A stretch of DNA of 64,000 bases from assembly GCF_001039355.2 (NCBI RefSeq), contig NW_019775776.1, positions 1 through 64,000 of the forward strand, given 5' to 3'. Source of the stretch: Lingula anatina (taxonomy: Eukaryota > Brachiopoda > Lingulata > Lingulida > Lingulidae). The position numbers and the translations under genes were made by a program. This document shows positions 25,452 to 37,686 of the stretch, in pieces. Every line of letters begins with the position of its first letter. The stretch's first letter is position 1. The notes beneath the pieces are model-generated. The model did no database searches. It worked only from the letters and a program-made list of their open reading frames with translations, and had not been told where the DNA came from.

Positions 25452-27613
25452 GATAGCTGGCAGAAGGGTGTGGCACTAGCAACCTAGGCCTTGCACTCTG
25501 TGATATTTGACTCAGAAAGTAAAAGAACTCAAGTTCCCAGAAATGTATGTTGCTCACTTCTAGCTCTACTTGTCACATGTACTGGTGATCACTGGCTGAA
25601 ACACTAATGCGTTTCCAAAGAGAATGCACATTCTTTGCTTGCTGAGGTCCATCTGCAAGTCAAGCAAACTCTGAACTGGTATGATCACACATCAGTAAAG
25701 CAAGATGTTTAAAGGGATGTTCGTATATGTTCCATGTATTGACATCTTGCTCAATGTGAGTAAATTAACACTCCTCGATATTGGTTATGATATAAATAAT
25801 TACATCCTGGCAAAGCCATCTTTTGCTAAAACCTATTTTCTCTATGAAATTGGTAGAAGGCTAAATTTCCTGCCATATACAATATACCTTTACTAGCAGA
25901 ATTCTTATTACCTAGATCCACACAAAGCAGAAGTGAATTGTGCAGGTGATTCAAAAATTCATGCTATTAACTTCATCTGTATACTAGTAGTCCCCTGCAC
26001 AATCTGAAATAAAAAAGATTTTTCATTACTTGGAAACATTGACACAGGCACCCACTGGAAACACCTTCAACTTGTTTCTTGATGCCTACGCAGTCACCAG
26101 TAACAGCACTCTGGTTTCAATTGAGTTCTCAATCTCAAACAGAGAAAATTGATCCATCTGCTTTTAAAAAATGACATACAATTAATATCCCAATGGCTTC
26201 GATAAGTATTGAGTCAAGAAAATAATCAAAGTCGCATTAAAGCCTGTTTGAAGACAGTCAGAGACATCAGCATATTTTTTTGAGAATCCATGACAAAAGT
26301 CAAGACGAGTTATTATCTCCTGCTTGATGTCATCTCTATATATGCCTAGTAAACTAATAATGCTGCAGCTCAGCTGTATGAAATTGCAAATTGTGTGTCA
26401 CTCAATTACTGGATCATGCAGCCTCCATTCGACATTCACTCTGTATGTATACTGTGTGGGTATTCCAGCCAATGAAGCTGATATAACATGACTGGTGAGA
26501 ATTAATGTTCCACTACATATGAAGTAATTCCATCAGGATATGACAATTCAAGACATTTTACTGCAAGGCAGTATACCAGTATGTACGATAATGGAAGACA
26601 AAATGTCTGAAAAAAATTATACTCTGTAAAATAATTGCCCTCAGCCACAGTTATGTACACCAGCTACATGTAGCTCTCTGAACTGTTAATTCACAAATCT
26701 AGAGCTTTTACCCACAACATCTTTCTCTTGTATATTTGATCAGATGGCACTGTATACTAAAGGTATACTATACATGTTTATAAATGTCCCACTGAGATAT
26801 TTTCTCTGTCTTGATATTCTGCAAATCTATTTATCTTTCCCAATTCAGTCCTTAAAAACAATAAAAACCCTCAAATAAAAGAACATGATGTCAATTAATA
26901 TTCCCTTCTGGAATGAACAGGAAGATGCAGCAGTCTAAATGTCTGACTAAACATTTAGAATAGGATTATTAAATTTATTAGAAATGGTATAAAAATAGCG
27001 TCCAAGTAAAGGGACAAGTTGAGCAATGATACATGTCAGTAGGAGAAAAGTTTTTTTTTTCTGGAGGAAAATTCGACATAGCATGAAAATCAAAGATTTA
27101 GGATACCCTAAAGCAAACATATTATCAAGTTAAAGTACTGGTGTATACAGTGGTACCAAACAACATTTTACCACATTACTTCTTATCTTATCAAACCATT
27201 ACTTTAGTGGTTTGACAATTCTATTTGACTGATAAGAATGCCAGTTATAATGATATTTTTCAAGAGCTCTCCAATATGTATTATAACTGTAGATAATGAA
27301 TGCAAAAATGTTTTTGGTTGTTGAAAAATCATAAAATGAATAACATATATACAGACAGGTATTTTTCCATTGACATTATGATGTCAATTATTAATCAACT
27401 TCTTAATGAAATTAACAATGACCAAATATCTTGAAAAAGTAGCAATGTACACTTTCATAAGCTAATTCAAATGTGAACAACAGCTTGTCAACACAAAATG
27501 AAATTTTCATAACCTATGAGTAATGACTCGCAATCTGCATAATGCAAGTAATCATTTAGCAATTAGCCCTGTGGGATTACATACTCACACTTCCTTCTAA
27601 ATTAGAAAGCTTT
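25390..27613. repeat. 2.2-kb tandem duplicated block, copy 2
   Basis: Second copy, starting right after the single N at 25389 in the middle of the MSEKKK exon and running into unique sequence at 27614. No other gene is seen in it. Confidence 0.92.
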
Positions 27614-27754
27614 CAAGGGATCTTACTAGTAGACTACATGTACTTATTTTAAGTAGATAACATAATCACCTTAACACAAATGTGCAAAAACAATGCAACA
27701 AGTAGCAATGGCGGCCTCTACTGTTTAACCAGTTGTCATCCTTGCCATACACTT

Positions 27755-27998
27755 AGGGACCATTCCCACAGATATTTGGATTGATCTATCTCACTGGGGA
27801 GCCTCACTAAATTGCTATCAACTCAACCAGTTTAAATGTTTGTCACGCCTAGTAAAGCTGTTAGGGGGTAATTATCTTTACCCCCTAGCTGATTTGGTAG
27901 GCGTGACAGACATTTAAGCCAGTTAGTTGATAGCAATTTAGTGAGACTCCCCAGGGAGTTAGACTGATCCAGATTGATCGATTTAGGTATGGGAACCC
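27755..27998. mobile_element. Palindromic MITE, ~60-bp arms
   Basis: Left arm (about 27795-27850) and right arm (about 27899-27960) are inverted copies (GAGCCTCACTAAATTGCTAT against ATAGCAATTTAGTGAGACTC, and TGTTTGTCACGCCT against AGGCGTGACAGACA). Outer ends AGGGACCATTCCCA and GGTATGGGAACCC also pair. Same family as 42974-43192 and 50803-51013. Confidence 0.7.
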
Positions 27999-28005
27999 AG
28001 TGTTT

Positions 28006-28523
28006 GGCTGCGTTCACATGAAAAATCTAAATTCTAAAAACCTAAAATCCATTGGCTGTATCTAGTGATCACGGTCTGTGCCCTGAATACCCCGCAGCGT
28101 AATTAACTAGCAGAGCGAGCGAGTTACTTCCAAAGCTGTAATTAAATCTCGGTTGCACTCGAAGGAAATTCTGATACCTGGACGCATGCACAGAGAGAAA
28201 GAAAATGACGGTCAAAGTTGCTTTGAAAAATGTGTTTGTCGATTTTGTGCAACAACAAGACGAGGAAGATGAGGTCCATATACACATGACAGATATGAGT
28301 GCAAACTGACGAAATCCACAGTTTAGAGATACAATTGCGCAGGCGTCCAGGTGTCAGACTCTCCTCCGGGTGCAGCTGAGAATTAATTACAGCTTTGGAA
28401 ACGACTCGCTCACGCTGCTCGTTAATTAAGCCGTAGGGTATTCAGGGCACAGACAGTGATCACTAGATACCGCCAATGGATTTTTAGGTTTTTAGAATTT
28501 AGATTTTTCATGTGAACGCAGCC
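28006..28523. mobile_element. Fold-back element with ~180-bp inverted arms
   Basis: GGCTGCGTTCACATGAAAAA at the left end is repeated inverted at the right end. Pairing continues through CTAAATTCTAAAAACCTAAA, TATCTAGTGATCAC, CTGTGCCCTGAATACCC and on to a CACCTGGACGC section, leaving a loop at about 28200-28340. No transposase frame. The arms have diverged by several percent, so the copy is not new. Confidence 0.8.
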
Positions 28524-31299
28524 TTATATGTTTAACCCCCAATGTGTACATGAAATCAAATTTTAAGGACTTATTTTTTCAATTAGAATTTGCAGATCAC
28601 TGACTGTAACTTCAAATGATCTGAAAGTCTATACACAAGCAGTTTTTTAAGTATCCACGCAAATCATTTAAGGGCTCTAGAAAGGAAATGAATAATCATA
28701 AAGGTAATGCAATGTTTCTTATTTCATATTGAATAAAATAAAATATGCTTTTTCAAAACTCCAATCATAGATAAAGTTAAAGGGCAGTGTCCAACATGTG
28801 ACACCATATCAGCATTTTTGGGATTTCTCTAGTTAATCTGTTTTTCATGTTTTTGTTTATAAATAATAAAAACATACATGTACAGTATCTGAGGTTGCAT
28901 TATATCATCGATCTGATCAACAGACACATAAAAGGAAAAGCTGGCAGCAAAGTAATTTACTGTAAGCTCTGTTAACCTGCCTGATTTTTTCTGCTTTTAC
29001 AACCCTTAAGACTGATATATATAAATCAGTTTCATGTATATCTTTCTATCTAAGCAACTGATTACTATGAAAAATACTGTACTTGTAAATAAGCATATAT
29101 GGCCTACAGATTGGTGTTAGGGATTGTTGATGAATTTGTTTGTTAATTTGTAAGTTAATTATCACCTTCTGAAGTGAACAGTCAATTGTAATACGAAATT
29201 TACCTAATTTCAAGTGAAAACTGATAAAGTTAAAGGGAAGTCATTTAAGGGAATTTTGTGATATCCTTCTGTAGTGCTTTCACTCATTTTAAATTTTATA
29301 TTGCAGTTTTTGATAGCTACTCTGGTGCTAGAGAACATTCCAAAACCCAAAACAGTATTTTATTTTTCCTCCCAAAATGCCAATACTGCATTATCTGTAG
29401 GATACTGCACTTCATCTCAGTATACTTTATTGCATTTTTGGGAAGTATATTTTATTTTTTAATAAAAAAGAACTAGTACATTTCTTTGATTTTATTCACT
29501 TTCATGCATTGCCTGTTTTCTCCCCCCCCCCCTCCTTTAGCAGAATATTTCATAACTGAAAATAATGTTCATAACTGGGGATATGTTATCTAATAATCAC
29601 TCAACAAATGAAAATAATTCTGTGACAGAACCTTCAATATCCGATACTAGAAATCTAATAAGGTATAGGGGAGGTCGAGAGGGAGAAACAGAGGACAGGC
29701 ATGCCCCCTAGGACCCCTAACTTTCTCCCCCTACCCTCACTAAATATTCTCTCTAAAATTCCATTTGTAAATACAGAAACTTGCCAAGTGAAGTGTAGAA
29801 AAGATGTATTAATGCTTTTACTCCCAAACTGCAATCACAGTTTTATTTTGATGAATGCATACTGGAAATTACCAAGACAATTTAAACCTGGATAGCTACT
29901 TACCATGTTTTTTCCCTTACATACAGCTTACGACCCTTGGTAATTTTTGTGAACTGAACACTAATGTCAATGCAAAATACACAAGCAGTTTTCATTCAAT
30001 TTTCATTTACCTTAAGGCTAAGGAGAAATGATGGCAAGATAATAAGAAACCTTACATCTTAATTCATCCCTATATTACTTGTAGGTCTTAGCCTTAATGC
30101 GATCATGCATGGCTATTGTGCCTGCAGATTAGCTAGCTTATATCTACACTGCCCAATATTATCATTCTACTAAGGTGTCAGACTACTTATTCCCTCAGGT
30201 ATCTCAGTGGTTATAATATCCAGGAAATGAGTTTTGCCTGCATCTCTATATCTGTACCAGATAGAAACAACGTATATCAAAGTGAAATGATGAAACAGCA
30301 CAACACCCGGAATTCTGATGTATTGCAGTTCATTCACAGAATCTGTAACAGATTGCAATTTCACTCAACCTCAAATATAAACACTGAAAAGTCATTTACC
30401 TAGGAACGTGTAACTTGTCTTTCAGGTAAAAGCATTTCAAAAGCACGACAAAATATATTGTTGCTTTACCTAGAACACTAATAGAAAAAAAGAAAAATGT
30501 CAATTTTTCTGTGGTTCCGTAGGTGGAAAATGTGGATTGAAAAATGGTGAGCAATTTGAGCATTTTGTTTTCTTTTCACCCCTGCATATTTTCAATCTAG
30601 CAGAATCTGCAGGCAGGCAAAATCACTCTAAGATATAAATATGTAGTCAACTCATGGATATCTTCCATTTCTTCTTTTACAGAATGTTTAGAAATTGTAA
30701 TTCTTAGCTAAAAACAAAGGTTATTGTGCACCATTATATTTTAAACATGAAAGACAGATCTATGATTATATACCTTAAATATGACATGATCAAAACACTG
30801 ACAGTACACCAAGCAGGTTCAGTGGTAATTGTTTGCACCAAATGGTTTTTAATCATTTTTCTCTCAAAATTGAACCATGTTTTTACCTAGATTTAACGAT
30901 ATATGCTACAAACAATGTAAAGAATTTATAGAAATATTTACTGGGTATGAACATTATTGAATTAAAGCCAAAGGTGCATTTATGTCTAGAAAAGCAGAAA
31001 AAGTATTTGGAAATAGTTGTTGTCCAAAGGGTTGCCAATGTCTCATTGCTCCAAATGCACCAGTCTTTTGTCTAATAAATTACGTACATGAGAATTGCAT
31101 CTAAATACAATAGGGAATAATCACTAAAAACATGGAATGCCTATAAATGAACAGAGTTTTATCCATAAGGCAGTTTGTCATTATGCATTTAATGTACATG
31201 TACCGGTATTACATGTAGGATTAAGAAAGATTCTATCAAAAGGTGCCACTGCTGGATGAAAATATTTTTGCTCAATTGCTTTGCTCTATTGTTTATGTG

Positions 31300-31330
31300 C
31301 ATCACTCATAAAAAAAAAAAAAAAAAAAAA
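31300..31330. repeat. Poly-A run
   Basis: About 20 A in a row near 31310-31330; no retroelement body is recognisable next to it. Confidence 0.8.
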
Positions 31331-32003
31331 GCTATGGGATGAGATTCAGGGATGGAGTGTTCAGACACAAACCTCTCTCACTTAAAATGTATCTTTTGTA
31401 TTTAGCATCGACAAAATCCTACACGTCTACATGTATAAACTTCAATAAAGTATACCTCTTACACATTTTTCATTCAGACGGGCTGGAATCAAACTTCAAA
31501 AAGTATGGATGTGTCTTCTGTGCTTAAAAAGAAAGTCATCGTAGCACAGCATGTGTCCTGAGAACAGATGAATCGAGACAACACATTAGGGATATGATAT
31601 TTAATAGGAAGCCATTTCTGCAAGCAAGGGCCATCTTTTTGGTCATCTTAGATATTTCTGATTGGCATCATGTCTAATAGACTCATTTTCACATCAGTAA
31701 TTGACAGCCTCAGTTTTCTTTTCTTTCTTTTTTTTCAGAATACTATATACAAAAAGAAAGTATGAAGTATTTACAAATAACTGATATCTGATATCTAATA
31801 TTCAAACCCAAGGTGACATTTGCAGTAAAAAAGCAGGCATTCAGGCTGACAATCTTCCTTCCACAGTTTTCCAAAGTCAATTCAAAAAGATAGCAAAGCA
31901 CTTCTCTTACAAAAGTGTATTTCAACTAAATTTGTCTCCCAAAATTCCTAGAAGTTTTTGAAGTAACCCTTTCTGATGTCTTCATTAAATTCAGGATTTG
32001 TAG

Positions 32004-32170
32004 CAGGAGCAGATCCAGAGCTATTTACTGACAGTCTTCCAAATTATCTTTGTTGATTCATCCTCCAATTTTGACCGTCTTCCAACAGAAAAAAATAAAT
32101 ACCGTCAATGCAGACTTGAAAATCTGACCGTCTTCCGGAAGACCCAGAAGACGGCCTAAATCCGCCCCTG
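32004..32170. mobile_element. MITE with CAGGRGCRGAT ends
   Basis: Left end CAGGAGCAGATCCAGAG and the inverted right end CAGGGGCGGATTTAGG match at most positions. An internal GACCGTCTTCC motif occurs twice in direct order. The end sequence resembles hAT-type non-autonomous elements; no clear 8-bp target duplication is left. Confidence 0.55.
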
Positions 32171-32259
32171 TGTACATACATACATGTGAATACAGGGAGA
32201 TAATGTGCTTTACAATGTAAGATGCTGCATATACCAACATTTGTCTACTTTTTAATCTT

Positions 32260-32263
32260 AAAA

Positions 32264-32310
<47 letters not shown>
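32260..32310. repeat. (A)n(TA)n simple repeat
   Basis: About 20 A followed by about 15 TA units. Confidence 0.9.
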
Positions 32311-32314
<4 letters not shown>

Positions 32315-35300
32315 GACAAAATTGAAGAAAAACACACGCAAATATATATTTGTTTTTTCTTCATACTAATATATTTCAGATTAACAGAAATGCACATGCA
32401 CCTGATCTATATATCTTTTATATCCAACATGGCATTTACCAACCCTGAACAGCTGGGAATTACACAAGGAATTACCAAAGTGTTAATATTTCCCAGTTTT
32501 ATGCACATTTAATTAACACATTCCTACTTAATTTGGTAGTTTGCATGATTATTTCGAATGCTGGCTTACAGTATATCACTTATGCAGATTTTTACTAAAT
32601 ACAAATATTCAATGTTTATATGAATTTAAACTCAAGCTAAGATGGCTAGAACAATGTGCCGACACACCCATATACGTATCTATAAATAAGACCAAGCTTG
32701 GATCTCAACTTGATCACTGAAGTCCAGTGTATCTAAGCAATGTTTTAGTCAATGGCATTCAGGTGCCATCTTCATTGTTAAGTACGGGTACATTATTTTA
32801 ACTCCCTTAAACTCTCTCCAGAGACCAATGTTAAACACAGGACATCAATAAAATATTCAGTGACCCAGTTGAAGCATGGGACTGGTCTCTGTGATATTGA
32901 CAAATTCCAGGAACGTTGGGACCATACAGACTTGCACAAAATACTGTCTGTTTAAAGCAATTCGATGTCACATTTTTCATTGATTTCTTTTTCTTTTATC
33001 ATTCCTTTTTTTCAATTACCATAGTTACTTTCTAAGAAGTAGACTTTCACTATAGAAATGATTATCATAGAAACAGGTCATGACTATCTTATTCCACTCT
33101 TATCACCTCCAAGGGTCTGCTGCTAGATGACGTGGAAGTGGTTTCAGTCCTACTAAAATCAATCCTACTGTAATCTCACGTATGGTTTCACAACATTGTT
33201 TGACATGGCTTGTAGACATGCATTACTGATTGTAAACTAAATGAAATACAAATTACTCTAATGTGGTTCTATAACAATGGGAAGAAAATGTGAACTGATT
33301 GTAAAGTATGTTTTTTCTCTTTATTTCATTCTTGAAAAACACTGTTGTTTGCTATTTTCATTGAAAGGAACAGATTAGTGGAGATATACATGTGTACCAA
33401 ATATGACAAATGTATATGATTATGTCTAATAGCACTATCAATACTAGTACATGTTGTGTCGTCGCTTTATATTTATTGACACCAGTGGAAATAAATATTG
33501 ATGGTTGCTGATATAAAACAATGTTTTTGATCCATTTGTTATTTATTTCTGTATATCTCAAACACTGACACTGACAACTTCATGAACTTTTTCAAGATGC
33601 ATGATCAGGCTGTTTGCACCATTATGAAGTGAAACATGCTAATAACATAAACAAATTTCACTATATATTTGTTGCATTGCTTTCACAAGGTTTCACTCAC
33701 TTTTTCGGGTTTTTTTAATGGTATAAAAAGTTTATCCTTCAAATATACCTGGTAGGTCTACTTATGGAGTATAACCACCACCATCCCACCTTCTACATGT
33801 GTTTCAGACATGTTTAGGACCAGTATAAAACTACAGAGAACTACGTATAATAAGACCTTTGATAAAAAGACAAAGACTAATATAAATAATTTAAATGATG
33901 ATAAAATATTAAGGCATAATTTAATAGACTCTGAAAACTGTATTTTACAATGACATTAAAATGAAAAAATCAGTTGGAGAACTGTAAAGATAAAAATATT
34001 TTAAGACTTTTTTTAATGTCAGGCCTTGTTTCTATTCCAGTATATTGAGGTGCCATGGCCAATTTCAAAGTAAGGGGGCTGATTTGGGGAGTGCCCTGTG
34101 ATGTTTTTTTTTTTTTTCTTTTCTTTTTTTTCTTTCATTGTGCATCATGGGCAATTTTTCTGTTCATGCAATAAATGACACTGGCTATCATTATAATTTA
34201 ATTGAGAATTGTGAAAAAATATAGTGAATTGTGAAAAAATATAAAAAAAAACATCAGGTTCTTTCAGACATTCCTTTCACTTTTAGAAAGTGTAAGTTCA
34301 GAAAATAACAAACAAAAAGAACTGTCAGTTGAGGAAAACATGATGCTTGACGCCTATCATTAAACTGGGACTCAAAAGGCAACGCAATCAATGGCAACCC
34401 TCCATTTCACACGAAGCCCTGAATCCATGGGAAACTGATCCCCACCTTATCAATTTTGACATTCAGGTATGCAGTGAGGCATGTACATGTATACGGTGTG
34501 AATTACCAGCAGTCTCAACTTCGTTTATTAATACAATTACATCAGCACAATGTACATGCCTGACTGAATTTACAACGGTGGCATCTGGTGCCAAGCTGGC
34601 TGGTGTATCTAGTGCAATTGCTTTGAAGCATTGTTTATACCCACATAAAAATCTTGTTTTACTCCAATGGTTAATAACAGTGTGCGGGTGTTAAAGATGC
34701 TGCATAAAATCAAATAAAGTATGACGTAGCTTACCCTGTAGTTTCCACCACGATCTTACAGGTTGCTACTGGTTGAAACAGAATAAAAACTTGAATTGTG
34801 TTAGATGCGAATCCAGAAAGAAGTTGCGGCAGGCACCACTTAAGCAAGGGTGGGTTCCGGCATAATGGTAAATAGCGGAGGGGTGAGCAAAAGCAATTTT
34901 AATTTAGACATAACACAGGGCCTTGCTTCCTTTCTTAGCCTTTTAAGAGGGTCGCATGGGTATTTCGATAACCGCGGATGCTACTTTTAAGTGTTAAATA
35001 CTGTGATTTGTGAATTGATGATTTTATTCCCCGTGACCCGTGATCACTACAGTATCCCCACTCCATGGTGCCCTCTTATAAACAGAACAACGGGAAGTAA
35101 TATACGTCCCAAATAATATCACTCAGTCTCAGTATATAGGTCCGTTTAACTTTTTTTATTTTATGAAAAGTAAGCAAGCGGAAGAATTGTTTGTCCAACA
35201 GGAACTTAACTAACATAAATCTGTTAACTTACAAAATAAAATAATAATTTCTAACTTTATCTGTTTTCACACAAACAACATAAGTTGCTTAATTTTAAAC

Positions 35301-35880
35301 CTTTATCACTGTCGCTCGCAGAATCATCTCACATTTTCCAATCGATCTATTTCATTTTTACCAAAGCAGAAAATCTGCAACTTGTCAGGAAGCAAGTATG
35401 GTGTCTAACGTCCCAGAAAATGTCTTGGATGTTTATTTCAAATAACTCAATGAATAGCTTGCGGCTAGTTTCATGGTGTCACTGGATTTTTAAGAATTGA
35501 AAAATCTTCGTTACTTGCTTGGTGCACGTCATTATATTTAGTTGCCAGACGTTTTTAGTAATATTTTAGCCATTGATAAAATAATCAATTTAATTTTATC
35601 CATTAGTAACAAGAGAATATGGTAACAGGACACAGTCAATTGTTTTAGACAAAACACGAAAAAACTGCATTCACAGAAAGTAGTTTGCAAAACCTTCGTT
35701 ATGAAGCAACGTACAAAATATTCTTGAAGTTGAGGACAAAATGTGTCAGTGAAATACATGTGCATCTCGTTATACCCCTTAAGCACGGTCTAGTTTTTTG
35801 TTTGTTTTTTTTAAATAGTTTTAATAACGTTAGAATATTGTCCAAAAGCGTTGTTATTTTTTTTTAAAGCTTTTTTAAAA

Positions 35881-35946
35881 AAAGGCTTATCCTCTTTTGT
35901 TAACGAAAGTTTAAAAACTTTCGTTAACAAAAGAGGATAAGCCTTT
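35881..35946. repeat. Perfect 66-bp palindrome
   Basis: Two 32-bp arms (AAAGGCTTATCCTC... and ...GAGGATAAGCCTTT) are exact inverted copies separated by only AA. The arms include GTTAAC. Capable of forming a cruciform, or a 32-bp hairpin in RNA. No other feature touches it. Confidence 0.95.
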
Positions 35947-36649
35947 GTTACTTCGTCCCCATACCAGATTTATAAAAAGATCCTAGATTTATCACTTTCT
36001 GTCATCCGAGATTTAGAAAAAGTAGAATCTGGATGTATACTTAAAGTTTTATTGGTTATCAGACCCGCTCAAAAATAAATAATAATAATAATAATAGAAT
36101 AGAATAAGAATAAAAATAAAACAGATGAGAATTCTGTTAATGTGGTCCATGCAGAATGTCATGAAAAACTCAGGTGACGTATAAAGCTCTATTTAAAGCT
36201 AATGTAAGTATCTGCAATAACAAAACCTTGTACGGCAGTGCGTTTTTTATTTGTAGTTTGATGTCAATTCTCTGAAAGTAGGATACAGACACTCACTCTG
36301 AACTGATAACAAGACGCAGTATTATTATTATTAAGTGAACACGAAACCCAATGCATATTAGCCACATCAATCCACTATTCCTGTATTGCAATCCACACGG
36401 TGGCAAAGCACCAAAGAAGATCACCGGGTGCCCTGTAAGTGCACGCTTATTGACACGTATACTGTATATAAGGATAATTATGTTGTATAGAGACAAGAGA
36501 AGAATCTTTGCGAACACTTTATTCTATTTTTATTACTTTCTTTAATATTTATTTTAGAGGTTTTTAAAGTGATTGAATCTAACTCCATTTTAATACTATT
36601 TACATGTATTCAATATATTCAGTATATTGCAAAGAGAGTGCAGTAGACC

Positions 36650-36680
36650 CTTATTATTATTATTATTATTATCATTATTA
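36650..36680. repeat. (TTA)n microsatellite, block A allele
   Basis: About 10 ATT units with one ATC interruption; the block B counterpart at 44130-44172 is longer and uninterrupted. Confidence 0.85.
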
Positions 36681-37262
36681 TTTGCTTCATTTCTGAACAC
36701 GTACAAGTAGCTGATCCTTTTCACGTACCAGTATGTACGTCATTTCTGTACAAATTGGCCGGGCTCCAGAAGACTAAATGAAATCTAGGAATTTATATGA
36801 GCAGATATGTTAGAATCTACAGCTATAGGATAATTTCTCATGTCTTTTCACGAGTTGTAATTTGCCGTTCCATACAAAATGAACGCCATTTCAAGTGACT
36901 GTCTTATGTTTCTACTGGACATCTGGGCGCTTTTTGTCGACCAGCCGATTCGATATGATATGACGTCACCCACAAAGGATCGATAAGTGAACATGTAAAC
37001 AAATGAATACAGTAAGGGCCTACCTTATGGGGGGAAAAAGCAGAAACCAAGCCTATATGCACATAGACCTGTACCCTTTATAACTGAATGTACAGCAATA
37101 CGAGGAGCATACATGTACGTGTAGTTCTTTTTCAGTGTTCATAACAAAAAAGCAAAATAATCATACATCGTATACGTGTATTTTTATCTCCATAAAACAA
37201 TAAAAGTGAAGGGGGTAGTCCTTGGGGGGGTATGCTAAAAGCATCCCAGTTTTATATCCTAC

Positions 37263-37686
37263 CTTCATCTTCTTCTAGTCGACAATAACTTCCCGCCATA
37301 TTACACGTGCTAAACCGTTCTTTGGGGATAGTAAATGAAGCCGTGTCCGCCACAGAGAATCTGTTCGTTTTATTTTGTGCTTTATGAAACAGATATGTAG
37401 AGTTCTTGTGGCGCTGAAGACGATGATGAGTTTGGTCCTGCTTTCTTTGGGTGTCAATTCTACCGTGCCCTGGTACTATGTTAACTGTAGTTGCTGAGAC
37501 CGACAAAGTCAATGGTCCATCGGCAATAAATTGGTCACTGTCTGAGATGTGTCGACTAGAATTTCTACGTTTTTCATTTACAGTATTTGTTTCCTGGCGA
37601 TCTGACTGGCTTGCAACTGGGTATACTAGTCTGTCTGGCACAAGGCTACTACGTGATACTTTGCAAGCACTCGGGCAGGAACCCAT
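37263..37686 (-). CDS. Unidentified MGSC.S gene, exon 1 (block A copy)
   Basis: Same 141-codon exon as 44763-45186, with the same start and donor. Comparing the two copies gives five amino-acid replacements (in GHGRI/GYGRV, NKTNRF/NKKNRF and CRLEEDE/CRIEQDE). This is many more than the zero seen in the WDR86 tail over a similar length, so this protein evolves quickly or is weakly constrained. The candidate exon 2 here starts at 36432, but the block ends at about 36390. Beyond that the frame runs into unrelated sequence and a TAA/ATT-rich tract before a stop. Confidence 0.55.

Larger units (their letters stand above)
27614..36389. other. Non-coding DNA with small transposable elements
   Basis: No exon that I can support. 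The elements listed separately lie at 27755-27998, 28006-28523, 32004-32170 and 35881-35946. GC is somewhat higher around 34800-35100, where minus-strand ACTACAG/GGTAAGC at about 34728-34740 is a good donor; this could be a 5' UTR exon of a minus-strand gene, but that is a guess. Confidence 0.4.

Noticed and set aside
30170-30364. Minus-strand frame after a TCTGTTACAG acceptor-like site.
   Set aside because: No ATG, no donor and no partner exon; a single acceptor-like word is not enough.
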